This document shows positions 1 through 6,680 of a DNA stretch of 13,089 bases, one piece after another (within the stretch, counting starts at the first letter, position 1; every line of letters starts with the position of its first letter). The stretch lies in NCBI GenBank assembly GCA_003242115.1, contig QBMP01000109.1, positions 1 to 13,089 of the forward strand, written 5' to 3'. Under the pieces are notes generated by a model. The model was not told the origin of the DNA. It worked only from the letters and a program-made list of their open reading frames with translations, and did no database searches. Origin of the DNA: Phormidesmis priestleyi (GTDB taxonomy: Bacteria; Cyanobacteriota; Cyanobacteriia; Phormidesmidales; Phormidesmidaceae). The position numbers and the translations under genes were made by a program.

Positions 1-141
1 GAGATTCCGTCAGATGTTTGCGAAAGATGGTTTGGTATACTGGAGGCAACATATATTTTGGGAAGGGACGAAATTCCCTTCCTATTCTTTTGCCCTTTTA
101 TTCTCTCAACTCCTCGCTATATATGATATTGAAGTTCCTTG

Positions 142-564
142 TCACCCGGTAAGACCGTCATCACATAAAACACGATTAAATTCCTCAAATGTATTAATCA
201 TTTGGAAAAGAGAGCTATATTCAAGCAGAACAAAGCTTTGAAAAATGACATCAAAGCTTTGTTCTAAGAAGGGAATTTCTTTTGAGTCAAGCCAACAGTA
301 ATCTCCTTGATCCACCTGCTGTGCTTGCCTTAACATATCCTGACTAATATCAACACCAATGGCCTCAAATCCTAGTGTTTTCAAAAAACGAGTTGATCGT
401 CCTGTTCCACAACCAAAATCCAGTAGTTTGTTCCCAATATTACGGTGTTTTTCAAGCAGCTCGGCTGCTGCTCTAAAAGCTAAAAAGTAGCTATTCTCAA
501 TTTTCAACTGTGAGTACTGTGAGGAAAACCGACGATAGTTGTGTGGATATAAAGATCGCTGCAT
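142..564 (-). CDS. Class I SAM-dependent methyltransferase, C-terminally truncated
   Basis: The 140-residue product has the N-terminal half of a Rossmann-fold methyltransferase. Motif I, LLDFGCGTGRS, is at about residues 47-57 and binds S-adenosylmethionine. The acidic residue after strand 2 is D72 in GVDIS. A strand-4 segment, FDVIFQSFVLLEYSS, is at about 104-118, and the usual 'RVL-x-x-G' element is at 131-136. The protein then stops after DDGLTG. Family members normally continue through two further strands and often exceed 200 residues. On the minus strand, positions 141 to 1 have stops in all three frames, although one shifted frame reads on for about 18 codons past the stop. A frameshift or other decay is therefore likely, and activity is doubtful. 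The methylated substrate cannot be predicted. The ATG at 564 has only a weak upstream AGCAGG. An IS630 element lies about 170 bp upstream of the start. Confidence 0.6.
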   Translation of the reverse strand: MQRSLYPHNYRRFSSQYSQLKIENSYFLAFRAAAELLEKHRNIGNKLLDFGCGTGRSTRFLKTLGFEAIGVDISQDMLRQAQQVDQGDYCWLDSKEIPFLEQSFDVIFQSFVLLEYSSLFQMINTFEEFNRVLCDDGLTG

Positions 565-662
565 TTGACCTGCTCTTAACCTGCTTTTAACGAAAAACTC
601 CGAAACAGTATTTTTTTACTGGTACATATTAATAGCACAGTAATACCACGGTGAAGAAAAGG

Positions 663-680
663 CTTGGTTAAGTAACCAAG
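663..680. repeat. 18-bp perfect palindrome in intergenic DNA
   Basis: CTTGGTTA at 663-670 is exactly inverted as TAACCAAG at 673-680, with AG at the centre. It lies between the methyltransferase start (564) and the left end of the insertion sequence (738). On the plus strand it is followed by GATATTTT and on the minus strand by CCTTTTCTTC, so a weak terminator is possible. The nearly complete dyad could equally be an operator for a dimeric regulator. Confidence 0.45.
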
Positions 681-737
681 GATATTTTAGACCTAACAGC
701 TAGTCTATTCGTAGTTTACGTAAAGTTCAATCGTATA

Positions 738-767
738 AACCCCGTCCAGCTTGGAACCAGTAGTTTT
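738..767 (+). repeat. Left terminal inverted repeat (IRL) of the IS630 element
   Basis: The first nine bases, AACCCCGTC, match the right end exactly. By hand alignment about 22 of 30 positions match the reverse complement of 1908-1937, including a shared AGTTT block near the inner end. Confidence 0.8.
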
Positions 768-817
768 AAAAATACGTCACTAGCCGTATCAATGGGCTGA
801 AATAGCAAGGAATTACG

Positions 818-1096
818 ATGCTAATGGTGGATGTGGAGAAATGGGATAAAAGCGCAGAACAGTTGAGGCAGCTAGCGTTGAGAGCCGAGCATCCGCGTAG
901 CCGGGAACGGCTGATGGCGCTGTATGAAATCTGTGATGGCAAGAATGCGAGCCAAGTCGGACGCGACACTCAGCGCAATCCCCAAACGGTGATGGAATGG
1001 GTACATCGCTATAACGATGAAGGCCCAGAAGCGATGCTTTATCGTCGCAGCGGCGGCCACCCCCCCCTTTGCCCGCAAACGTCCAGCAAGCGTTAG
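818..1096 (+). CDS. IS630 transposase, N-terminal frame (helix-turn-helix part, OrfA)
   Basis: This 92-residue frame carries the DNA-binding part of an IS630 transposase. A helix-turn-helix segment runs from about residue 30 (ALYEICDGKNASQVG) through the recognition region (NPQTVMEWVHRYNDEGPEAM), ending in the RRSGGHPP linker that IS630 proteins have before the catalytic domain. AAGGA lies 6-7 bases before the ATG at 818, a usable ribosome binding site. The last ten or so residues after the C-run are out of frame with the family and probably not functional. The working protein is most likely made by a -1 shift at 1060-1067 into the next frame, giving a fusion of about 370 residues. Without the shift, only this DNA-binding fragment is produced. 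Confidence 0.82.
   Translation: MLMVDVEKWDKSAEQLRQLALRAEHPRSRERLMALYEICDGKNASQVGRDTQRNPQTVMEWVHRYNDEGPEAMLYRRSGGHPPLCPQTSSKR
1060..1067 (+). promoter_or_regulatory. Probable -1 frameshift (slippage) site, C8 run
   Basis: Eight consecutive C residues lie where the N-terminal transposase frame must pass to the catalytic frame. Reading CCC CCC and slipping back one base gives GGHPPPLPANVQQ, which fits the IS630 linker and continues into the catalytic frame. Ribosomal or transcriptional slippage would work equally well. The run could also be a simple inactivating mutation. Confidence 0.6.
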
Positions 1097-1929
1097 ATAC
1101 GGTTATTCGTGACAGTTTGAGAACCGCCGCTACTGCACCACAGGAGCGTCTACCTGAGGCGGTTATTCAGCCGCGCTGGACGCTGAAGCGATTGGTAGAG
1201 TGGGTGAAGACGACGTTTGGGATTGACTGCTGCCGAGATACGTTGCGTAAAACCCTCAAAGACTTGGGCTTTTCCTGGAAGAAGGCCCGCAAGCTTCTCA
1301 ACAAAGCCAACCCTGCCAAGCGCGCCGTGTTTTTAGAACAGCTTCAAGGGCTGCTGGATAATGCCCTTCACCAGCAGTGTCTGCTGGTCTACATCGATGA
1401 AGCCCATATTCATCTCGATACCGATGAGGGCTATGGCTGGTCGGTCAAAGGCGAGCGGTTTTGGGTTTCGTCCAGTTCTCCAGGCTTGAAGAAGGTTTCC
1501 TTCTACGGCCTCTACATCTACGATGAGGCCCAAGTCAGAACCTGGCCTTACGAGGTGGCCAATCAAACCACCTCAATCGATGTGCTCGAACGCTTACGCG
1601 CGGAATTTCCTACTCTCCCGATCAAGCTGGTTTGGGATGGTGCGCCCTATCATCGGGCGCTCTCAGTGCACGATACTGCCCAAACCCTCGATATTGACCT
1701 GTGCCCTCTACCCGCCTACAGTCCTGATTTCATGCCGGTCGAACATCTTTGGCACTGGCTGCGTGAAGACCTCACTTATCACACCTGCTATAACCGCCCA
1801 GATGACTTAATCGCTCAAGTGGAACTCTTTCAGGCTCGACTCAATCAAGCTCCCTTAGCCCTCTCTCAGCGTTTGTGGGTGACCACCCAGCTTGATCCTG
1901 AAATCGAGAAACTCCGGTTTTCAACTTAG
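1066..1929 (+). CDS. IS630 transposase, catalytic frame (DDE domain, OrfB)
   Basis: This frame holds the RNase H-like DDE catalytic domain. The first Asp is in LLVYIDEAHIHL, the second in IKLVWDGAPYH, and the Glu is in LPAYSPDFMPVEHLWHWL, the standard IS630 signature. All three acidic residues are present. The upstream segment KRLVEWVKTTFGIDCCRDTLRKTLKDLGFSWKK is the second, winged-helix-like part that precedes the catalytic core. The only start-like codon here is a TTG at 1069 directly after the C8 run, with no ribosome binding site, so independent translation is unlikely. I start the feature at the inferred -1 shift point. The TAG stop at 1927-1929 lies inside the right inverted repeat, as often seen in compact insertion sequences. 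Confidence 0.85.
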   Translation, partial: PLPANVQQALDTVIRDSLRTAATAPQERLPEAVIQPRWTLKRLVEWVKTTFGIDCCRDTLRKTLKDLGFSWKKARKLLNKANPAKRAVFLEQLQGLLDNALHQQCLLVYIDEAHIHLDTDEGYGWSVKGERFWVSSSSPGLKKVSFYGLYIYDEAQVRTWPYEVANQTTSIDVLERLRAEFPTLPIKLVWDGAPYHRALSVHDTAQTLDIDLCPLPAYSPDFMPVEHLWHWLREDLTYHTCYNRPDDLIAQVELFQARLNQAPLALSQRLWVTTQLDPEIEKLRFST

Positions 1930-1937
1930 ACGGGGTT
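1908..1937 (-). repeat. Right terminal inverted repeat (IRR) of the IS630 element
   Basis: It ends in GACGGGGTT, the exact inverse of the nine outermost bases of the left end, and is followed by TA at 1938-1939. It overlaps the last codons of the transposase. Confidence 0.8.
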
Positions 1938-2016
1938 TAAATCAACCGGAGGTGCTTTTTCAATAAAGGCTTTTGGGCAGACTATTACTATATTGCCTAG
2001 ACCTGTAGCATACATT

Positions 2017-2035
2017 TGAGACGGCTCTCATTTTT
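2017..2035 (+). terminator. Weak terminator-like hairpin between the IS and the kinase gene
   Basis: TGAGA (2017-2021) pairs with TCTCA (2026-2030) around the loop CGGC and is followed directly by five T. The stem is only five pairs, so it would be a weak intrinsic terminator. It would limit read-through from the insertion sequence, but it lies within 60 bp of the kinase start and may instead be part of that gene's leader. Confidence 0.35.
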
Positions 2036-2094
2036 GTCACTTTTCGAGACTTTGTAATTTTTTGAAATTGATTGGGATTGATCAAGATTAATTT

Positions 2095-3963
2095 ATGGCT
2101 TCTTCCAATTCTCTAGCAGCAAGTAGACATCTTTATTCTGATTTAAACGCAGTCATAGCTAGCTTTCTTAGTAGGAAAATACTGGTTTTCAATGGATTGA
2201 TGATCGTAATCCTTCATGTGGTTGGCTTGCTGGCATTTCAGTTTGCTACGGTTAATAATGTCACTCCCCTTTGGCCACTTTCTGGGATTTCTCTCGCGGC
2301 GCTGTTGCTCAGTCGGTTTCGAGTTTGGCCAGGGGTTTTGTTAGGTTACTGGCTGCTTGACACTACTTTCTACGGAAGTCTGCCTATTGGCTTGACTATG
2401 GGATGTGGTGAGTTTGTGGAGGCAATGCTCGCAGCGATATTAGTGCTTAGATGGAATGGTAATCAGGCTTTCCTGAGTACCGTCCGCTACACGCTTGTGT
2501 TTGCGATCGCAGCTAGTTTAGCTTCTCTATTAAACGCTACATTAGGGACTACACTACTTTATCTCAAGGAATCGCTTTCTGTCACAGATTACGTTACCGT
2601 ATGGCGTACGTGGTGGACTGCTGATACCGTTGGTTTCTTAGTATTTGCACCCTTTGTTTTGGCTTGGAAACGGGGCGTTAGAGGCTTGAAGATCACGCCT
2701 CAGAAAATAGGTGAACTGGCTCTGCTGATAGGACTGACCACTTTTATTCTATGGCAAACCTTTGATCGAGCTAACCCTTTAGAGTACATGTTCTTGCTTC
2801 CTCTCGTGTGGGCGGCATTTCGATTTGGCATGCGAGGGGGAACATTTTTAGTAGTTAGCCTATCACTAATTTCTGTCGCGGCAACAGCCCAAGGAAAGGG
2901 CATTTTTGCAGCAATAGATTCCGCTCATTCCTTGATACTCTTGCAGTCATTTATAGGAGTTGTGAGCCTGACAATATTAATTTTGTCTGCCACTATCAAT
3001 CAGCAAAAAACGGCAGAATATCAACTCAAGGAAGCCAACAATTTGTTGGAGAATCGGGTTGCGGAACGAACAGCTAAGCTAGCGCAAACCCTAGATGAGC
3101 TGAGTAAAACACAATCTCAGCTGGTTCAAACAGAAAAAATGTCTAGTTTAGGACAAATGGTAGCTGGTATTGCCCACGAAATTAATAATCCAGTCAACTT
3201 TATCCACGGCAATCTAAGACATATTGAAAACTACATTAATGATCTTATAGAATTTCTGGGGCTTTATGAGACGCATTACCCTAATCCCGGTTCTGAGATC
3301 CAGCTCCGTGCGGAAGGGCTGGAAATTGAATTTATCAAAGAAGATCTAGGTAAGACTCTTGCTTCGATGAAAATGGGTACTGAGCGTATCCGAAAAATTG
3401 TATTATCCCTGCGTAACTTTTCTAGAATGGATGAGGCAGAGTTTAAGACCGTTGATATTCACGAAGGGTTAGAAAGTACCCTGATGATTTTGCAACATCG
3501 ACTCAAAGCTCAGCATGAACGCCCCGCAATCGAAGTTGTCCGAGATTTTAACAAATTACCGTTAATTGAATGCTATGCCGGTCAGCTCAACCAGGTCTTT
3601 ATGAACATTTTAGCGAATGCTATTGATGCCCTAGAAACTGACTTCAAGGATAGCTTTAGCAGCAGCAAAACTCCACAGATTAAACTCCGTACTGAAACAC
3701 GGCCTGATAGCGTCCTCATCAGTATTTCTGATAATGGGACGGGTATTCCCCCGGAGATTAAAAATCGTATTTTTGATCCGTTTTTCACCACTAAAGATGT
3801 GGGCAAAGGCACTGGCATGGGCATGGCAATTAGCTATCAACTTGTCACCGAGAAGCACAACGGCAAAATCGAGTGCTTCTCGGATGAAGGCGCTGGGACA
3901 GAGTTCATAATTGAATTGCCGACACGATTAGCGCCCTCAGTCAAACAAACGTCTAGATCCTAA
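2095..3963 (+). CDS. MASE1-domain sensor histidine kinase
   Basis: This is a 622-residue integral membrane sensor kinase. Residues about 30-300 contain many hydrophobic spans and match the MASE1 sensory domain, with [19 protein letters not shown] near 54-72. A charged coiled coil ([19 protein letters not shown] and onward) follows at about 307-345. The kinase core has the H-box [10 protein letters not shown] with phospho-acceptor H361, the N-box around N504 ([11 protein letters not shown]), the G1 box DNGTG at 546-550, the FDPFFTTK F-box, and the G2 box GKGTGMG at 570-576. All catalytic boxes are intact, so autophosphorylation is expected. There is no HAMP, PAS, receiver or output domain, and no response regulator gene lies next to it, so its partner is encoded elsewhere. 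The MASE1 ligand is not predictable. The ATG at 2095 lacks a clear ribosome binding site. A GCGATCGC site lies in the membrane-domain coding part. Confidence 0.9.
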   Translation: MASSNSLAASRHLYSDLNAVIASFLSRKILVFNGLMIVILHVVGLLAFQFATVNNVTPLWPLSGISLAALLLSRFRVWPGVLLGYWLLDTTFYGSLPIGLTMGCGEFVEAMLAAILVLRWNGNQAFLSTVRYTLVFAIAASLASLLNATLGTTLLYLKESLSVTDYVTVWRTWWTADTVGFLVFAPFVLAWKRGVRGLKITPQKIGELALLIGLTTFILWQTFDRANPLEYMFLLPLVWAAFRFGMRGGTFLVVSLSLISVAATAQGKGIFAAIDSAHSLILLQSFIGVVSLTILILSATINQQKTAEYQLKEANNLLENRVAERTAKLAQTLDELSKTQSQLVQTEKMSSLGQMVAGIAHEINNPVNFIHGNLRHIENYINDLIEFLGLYETHYPNPGSEIQLRAEGLEIEFIKEDLGKTLASMKMGTERIRKIVLSLRNFSRMDEAEFKTVDIHEGLESTLMILQHRLKAQHERPAIEVVRDFNKLPLIECYAGQLNQVFMNILANAIDALETDFKDSFSSSKTPQIKLRTETRPDSVLISISDNGTGIPPEIKNRIFDPFFTTKDVGKGTGMGMAISYQLVTEKHNGKIECFSDEGAGTEFIIELPTRLAPSVKQTSRS

Positions 3964-3975
3964 AGTGTTGGCTAG

Positions 3976-3989
3976 GCGAGTCATCTCGC
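3976..3989. repeat. Short hairpin between convergent genes
   Basis: GCGAG (3976-3980) and CTCGC (3985-3989) form a five-pair stem around TCAT, 12 bp after the kinase stop and in the 141-bp gap shared with the convergent nuclease gene. There is no T tract on either side, so it is at best a weak bidirectional stop or an mRNA-end structure. Confidence 0.25.
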
Positions 3990-4104
3990 AACGACCCGCC
4001 CGCCTTCAAATTGGCACTTTCTGAAAATTTAGGTGATTAAAGTTCCATCAGAGTGCCTTCATAACAGTCGCTTGTGCTGTCGATGAATGCCGGTTTTGCT
4101 GAAA

Positions 4105-5193
4105 CTAGCGGCTCTCGATGGCGGCTTGAATATTTTGAGGGACTGCTGAAAGGAGGTCGTAGCCGGTCGCAATTTCGATGCGATCTACTGTAGTGCGATA
4201 GGCTTGCCAGTCGGCTTGGATGCGATCGCTGTTCGGCATGTCCACCGCAATTACCTCCGTCTGCGGGTTCACGCGATCATCTTCAGGCGTCAGCACGACG
4301 ATTACTTTCCACACCCGTCCCGGCGCTGTGACTCGCCCAACTTTGCCCTGATTGCCATAAATGCCGCCCATTACATACAGCGATTTACCCTGCTGCATCA
4401 CCAAATCGCGGCCATACTGCTCTAGCTCACGCCACGGGCCTCGGTTATTGTCAGCCGCCTGCGGAAAGATATTGCTCATCAAAAAAGTGATGGAGTTGTC
4501 TTGATCGGTGTCAGTGCGATCGCCTGACGGTACCATATGACCTCGATCATAGCCGCTGCGCCGATACTCCCCCGGCGTCGCTTGATAAAAGCCTTGGGGC
4601 AAGCCGCCATCGGGCCGAAAATTGTCCTGTCGATCCACAGACCCCAGCCAGCCACTGTCTACCCACCAGCTTGCCCAGTTTAAAACATTGCGATCGCGGC
4701 TATAAGACAGCGCATACTGCTCCCGCTCAATCAGCCAATTGTTAGGATTATCTTGCCCTGCATTGCTCGGATTCCCCAGCGCCAAGTGCTCACTGCTAGA
4801 AAAATAAGTCGGCGGATCTAGCGTCACTGGCCCCGGCGGCAGCGCTTCGCAGGCCACTCCATTGCCATCTCGATCCAGACCGTATTCATCCGATTTATAC
4901 GCGTCCAGAACCTCTTGGGCCAAAGCCTGCGTCACAAAATCGCTACAGTCACAGTAGCTATCTACACAGGGCGGTAGGCTAGCAGTGATATCGCCGCCCG
5001 TCACCCCACAGCCTTCCGCTACCACAGTCATGACCACAGCCATAAACACAGCGACGTATCTGCGCCGATTTAGCTGGCCCAACATCTGGCCCAACATCTG
5101 GCTCAACATCTGGCCTGACATCAATGCTTCGAGCAGTCCAAACGCTTTAAAAAATCCGATGATTGGCCGATAAACTTGCCGAAACCTGTGCAT
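4105..5193 (-). CDS. Exported NucA-type DNA/RNA non-specific endonuclease with N-terminal Excalibur domain
   Basis: The C-terminal part (about residues 125-345) is a beta-beta-alpha-metal nuclease of the NucA/Serratia family. It has the DRGH motif at 216-219, with H219 as likely general base. QAADNNRGPWRELE is at 245-258, with an Asn for Mg binding and a conserved Glu. An upstream RDR is at 166-168. The enzyme should cut DNA and RNA without sequence preference. Residues 79-116 (CDCSDF ... DRDGNGVACE) match the Excalibur calcium-binding module. The product is probably exported: basic NRRR at 42-45, a hydrophobic stretch at 46-58, and Cys62 in a poor lipobox (AEGC), so it is either a lipoprotein or a conventional signal. 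The ATG at 5193 has no ribosome binding site and adds an odd 40-residue extension. A start at M37 (or another repeat ATG) would give a normal signal peptide. No nuclease inhibitor gene (nuiA-like) is seen nearby. The gene diverges from sodN. Confidence 0.88.
   Translation of the reverse strand: MHRFRQVYRPIIGFFKAFGLLEALMSGQMLSQMLGQMLGQLNRRRYVAVFMAVVMTVVAEGCGVTGGDITASLPPCVDSYCDCSDFVTQALAQEVLDAYKSDEYGLDRDGNGVACEALPPGPVTLDPPTYFSSSEHLALGNPSNAGQDNPNNWLIEREQYALSYSRDRNVLNWASWWVDSGWLGSVDRQDNFRPDGGLPQGFYQATPGEYRRSGYDRGHMVPSGDRTDTDQDNSITFLMSNIFPQAADNNRGPWRELEQYGRDLVMQQGKSLYVMGGIYGNQGKVGRVTAPGRVWKVIVVLTPEDDRVNPQTEVIAVDMPNSDRIQADWQAYRTTVDRIEIATGYDLLSAVPQNIQAAIESR
5074..5121 (-). repeat. Four tandem 12-bp repeats at the nuclease N-terminus
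   Basis: Plus-strand CTGGCCCAACAT occurs at 5074, 5086, 5098 (one change) and 5110 (degenerate). On the coding strand each unit reads ATG-TTG-GGC-CAG or a variant, giving Met-Leu-Gly-Gln repeats at residues 25-40 of the longest reading frame. Each copy supplies an in-frame ATG just before the signal-peptide-like sequence. Copy-number change would keep the frame. Confidence 0.85.
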
Positions 5194-5303
5194 ATAAAAA
5201 ATAAATAAATAGGAGAAATAGGGTACGTTCGTTCTATAACCTACCCCAGGCTTGGCTCAGTGAACAGCCTCTCTGACAGATTCGCCACCTAAAAGGCATA
5301 CGG

Positions 5304-5309
5304 TATACT
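5304..5309 (+). promoter_or_regulatory. Possible -10 element upstream of sodN
   Basis: TATACT resembles a sigma-70 -10 box. The hexamer 17 bp upstream (TTCGCC at 5281-5286) is a poor -35. It would place transcription start near 5316 and a leader of about 80 nt with the hairpin at 5323-5357. This is only a consensus resemblance. Confidence 0.25.
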
Positions 5310-5322
5310 AAGAGCCGTACCC

Positions 5323-5357
5323 CTTTGAAGCGCCCTCCATATTTTTGGCCTTCAAAG
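5323..5357 (+). promoter_or_regulatory. Hairpin in the sodN upstream region
   Basis: CTTTGAAG (5323-5330) is perfectly inverted as CTTCAAAG (5350-5357). After one bulged C the stem extends with GCC (5332-5334) / GGC (5347-5349), giving 11 pairs around a 12-nt loop. It ends 36 bp before the sodN ATG and is not followed by a T run. It may be a 5'-leader structure or an operator dyad for metal- or redox-dependent control. The regulator is unknown. Confidence 0.5.
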
Positions 5358-5393
5358 AAATCATGTTCACGCTACAACCCCATATTGATACTT

Positions 5394-5867
5394 ATGTTTA
5401 GCACCCTCATTTCCACGCTCAAGACTTGGTTTCCTGCCCCTGAAGTTTTGGCTCACTGCGATGGCCCCTGTGGCGTATACGATCCGTCTTCTGCTCGAAT
5501 TGCCGCTGAAGCCGTTGTTTCCATGACCAAAAAAATTCTCGATCTTCAGCATCCTGACGATAGCGACACCCAGGCGATGGCCGCTTACCAAAACACGATG
5601 TCTCGCTTTGTCGCAATTAAAGAAGAGCAAGCACAAATCACCAAAGACGAGCTGTTGATCCTCTGGACTGACTACTTCAAGCCCGTTCATTTAGAAAAGT
5701 ATCCTGACCTGCACGATACCTTTTGGAAAGCCGCTAAACTCTGCTCAGCCTGTAAAGTAGAAGTCAGCACACAGCACTGCCAAGAACTCATGGAAGCCGT
5801 GCAAAAAATTCACAACATCTTCTGGGAAAGCAAGAGCCGTGATGTTTCTTGGTATGTCGCTAGCTAA
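5394..5867 (+). CDS. sodN: Nickel superoxide dismutase precursor
   Basis: The product converts superoxide to hydrogen peroxide and oxygen using nickel. The nickel hook HCDGPCGVY is unmistakable: after removal of a 20-residue propeptide (cut after VLA) the mature protein starts His21-Cys22, and Cys26 is the second thiolate ligand. The rest (SSARIAAEAVVSMTKKI, YQNTMSRFVAIKEEQA, LLILWTDYFKPVHL) fits the four-helix NiSOD fold. The mature length is about 137 residues. I chose the ATG at 5394 because it gives the usual short propeptide (MFSTLISTLK...). The longer frame from a TTG at 5325 runs through the leader hairpin. There is no good Shine-Dalgarno sequence. The gene is followed by sodX, the normal partner, and diverges from the nuclease gene. 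NiSOD is common in marine and some freshwater cyanobacteria, where it can replace iron SOD. Confidence 0.96.
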   Translation: MFSTLISTLKTWFPAPEVLAHCDGPCGVYDPSSARIAAEAVVSMTKKILDLQHPDDSDTQAMAAYQNTMSRFVAIKEEQAQITKDELLILWTDYFKPVHLEKYPDLHDTFWKAAKLCSACKVEVSTQHCQELMEAVQKIHNIFWESKSRDVSWYVAS

Positions 5868-5879
5868 AGGATTTTAGGC

Positions 5880-5925
5880 GCTCGTAATAGTCTAGAGATT
5901 GCACCAACAATTCCTAGTTACGAGC
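5880..5925 (+). repeat. Inverted repeat between sodN and sodX
   Basis: GCTCGTAA (5880-5887) is perfectly inverted as TTACGAGC (5918-5925) with a 30-nt interval that contains a smaller ATTG/CAAT stem. It starts 13 bp after the sodN stop. It could stabilise the sodN transcript end or reduce read-through to sodX, allowing more dismutase than protease. There is no T tract. Confidence 0.4.
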
Positions 5926-5997
5926 CTAGTCAATGGTTGTAATCATCAGGGCGTAGTATTGCTGCTATGCCCTATTTTTATGGCAAGATACATAGCA

Positions 5998-6339
5998 ATG
6001 AAATTAAACCGCAACTGGAAAGAAATTGGCCTTTGGGTATTAGGCAAGCGCTGGCGATTTCGCGTGAGGGAGAATTCTATGCTGCCTACCTTACGATCAG
6101 GTGAAGATATTTTGGTCGTACCTGTTAGCCAAACTACTAAATTCTTCCCTGGTGATGTTGTTGTCTGCCTGCATCCACTAACGCCTAATTTACGTTTGGT
6201 GAAGCGAATCAGTGAAACTTTTTTTGACGGTAGCTGCTATGTACTCAGCGACAATCCAGTTGAGGGCAGCGACAGCCGCTCTTTTGGAGTGGTAGGTCGG
6301 GAGTTAATTGTTGGCAGAGTCACTAGCCGACTGATTTAG
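5998..6339 (+). CDS. sodX: Nickel-type superoxide dismutase maturation protease
   Basis: This small S26 (signal-peptidase-I-like) protease is expected to cut the SodN propeptide so that the new N-terminal His can bind nickel. Starting at the ATG at 5998 the protein has 113 residues. The catalytic Ser27 lies in ENSMLPTL and the catalytic Lys69 in LRLVKRI. The later motif SDNPVEGSDSRSFG corresponds to the 'GDNxxxSxDSR-FG' box of the family. There is no separate long membrane anchor. A longer frame from TTG at 5899 and an ATG at 5980 exist, but 5998 gives the usual family start (short MKLNRNW, then GLWVLG). It lies 130 bp after sodN on the same strand, the standard arrangement. No terminator is evident downstream. 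Confidence 0.93.
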   Translation: MKLNRNWKEIGLWVLGKRWRFRVRENSMLPTLRSGEDILVVPVSQTTKFFPGDVVVCLHPLTPNLRLVKRISETFFDGSCYVLSDNPVEGSDSRSFGVVGRELIVGRVTSRLI

Positions 6340-6680
6340 AGAATTCATTTGTTGAGAAAATACACCAGACAGTAGTACCAGGTAAATACAATAGAAATTC
6401 AGCATGAAAAGAAACTCTTCACATAATGAAGGTTAGGCACCCTACAAAACCAGTTTTATTAAGTCAACATAAAGCATGGCAGGCGTATGTGGCAGTTATT
6501 GATGAAGTTTAGATGAAGGATTCTGCTTACTGTGCTTATTGTAAAAACAACTACATTATTTTCATTGAAATGCCTCGAAGATAAACACAAGCTTTGTAAA
6601 ACACAAGTAAAGTCTGATAAATAAGTTCTTCTACTAGCTCTTTACTGATATGAAAAGCGATCTGTAGTCAGATCTCATCA

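Larger units (their letters stand above)
738..1937 (+). mobile_element. IS630-family insertion sequence, complete (1200 bp)
   Basis: The element is bounded by imperfect inverted repeats that begin AACCCCGTC on each side. It is flanked by TA at 736-737 and TA at 1938-1939, the dinucleotide target duplication typical of IS630/Tc1-mariner transposition. It carries two overlapping transposase frames with an intact D-D-E catalytic set. It is inserted between the truncated methyltransferase and the histidine kinase, 157 bp before the kinase start, and does not interrupt a recognisable gene. Intact ends and domains suggest a fairly recent arrival. Whether it is still active depends on the frameshift described for the transposase. 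The element contains no HIP1 octamer, but its short length makes this weak evidence of foreign origin. Confidence 0.88.

Noticed and set aside
14-241. 75-codon plus-strand open frame at the left edge
   Set aside because: It runs antisense to the end of the methyltransferase and through its degraded downstream region, has no recognisable motif, and has no ribosome binding site.
1333-1566. Minus-strand open frame inside the transposase
   Set aside because: It is a shadow of the DDE domain coding sequence with no domain of its own. The transposase frame carries the conserved motifs.
5248-5270. AGGCT/AGCCT stem in the nuclease-sodN gap
   Set aside because: A five-pair stem with a 13-nt loop is expected often by chance, and nothing else supports a function.
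5325-5393. TTG start extending sodN by 23 codons
   Set aside because: The extension runs through the leader hairpin and adds Cys and Lys-rich sequence foreign to NiSOD propeptides. ATG 5394 gives the usual family start.
5367-5690. 107-codon minus-strand frame over sodN
   Set aside because: It is fully antisense to the conserved NiSOD sequence and shows no protein family features.
5899-5997. TTG start extending sodX by 33 codons
   Set aside because: The extension overlaps the intergenic inverted repeat and gives no family-like sequence. ATG 5998 fits the known SodX N-terminus.
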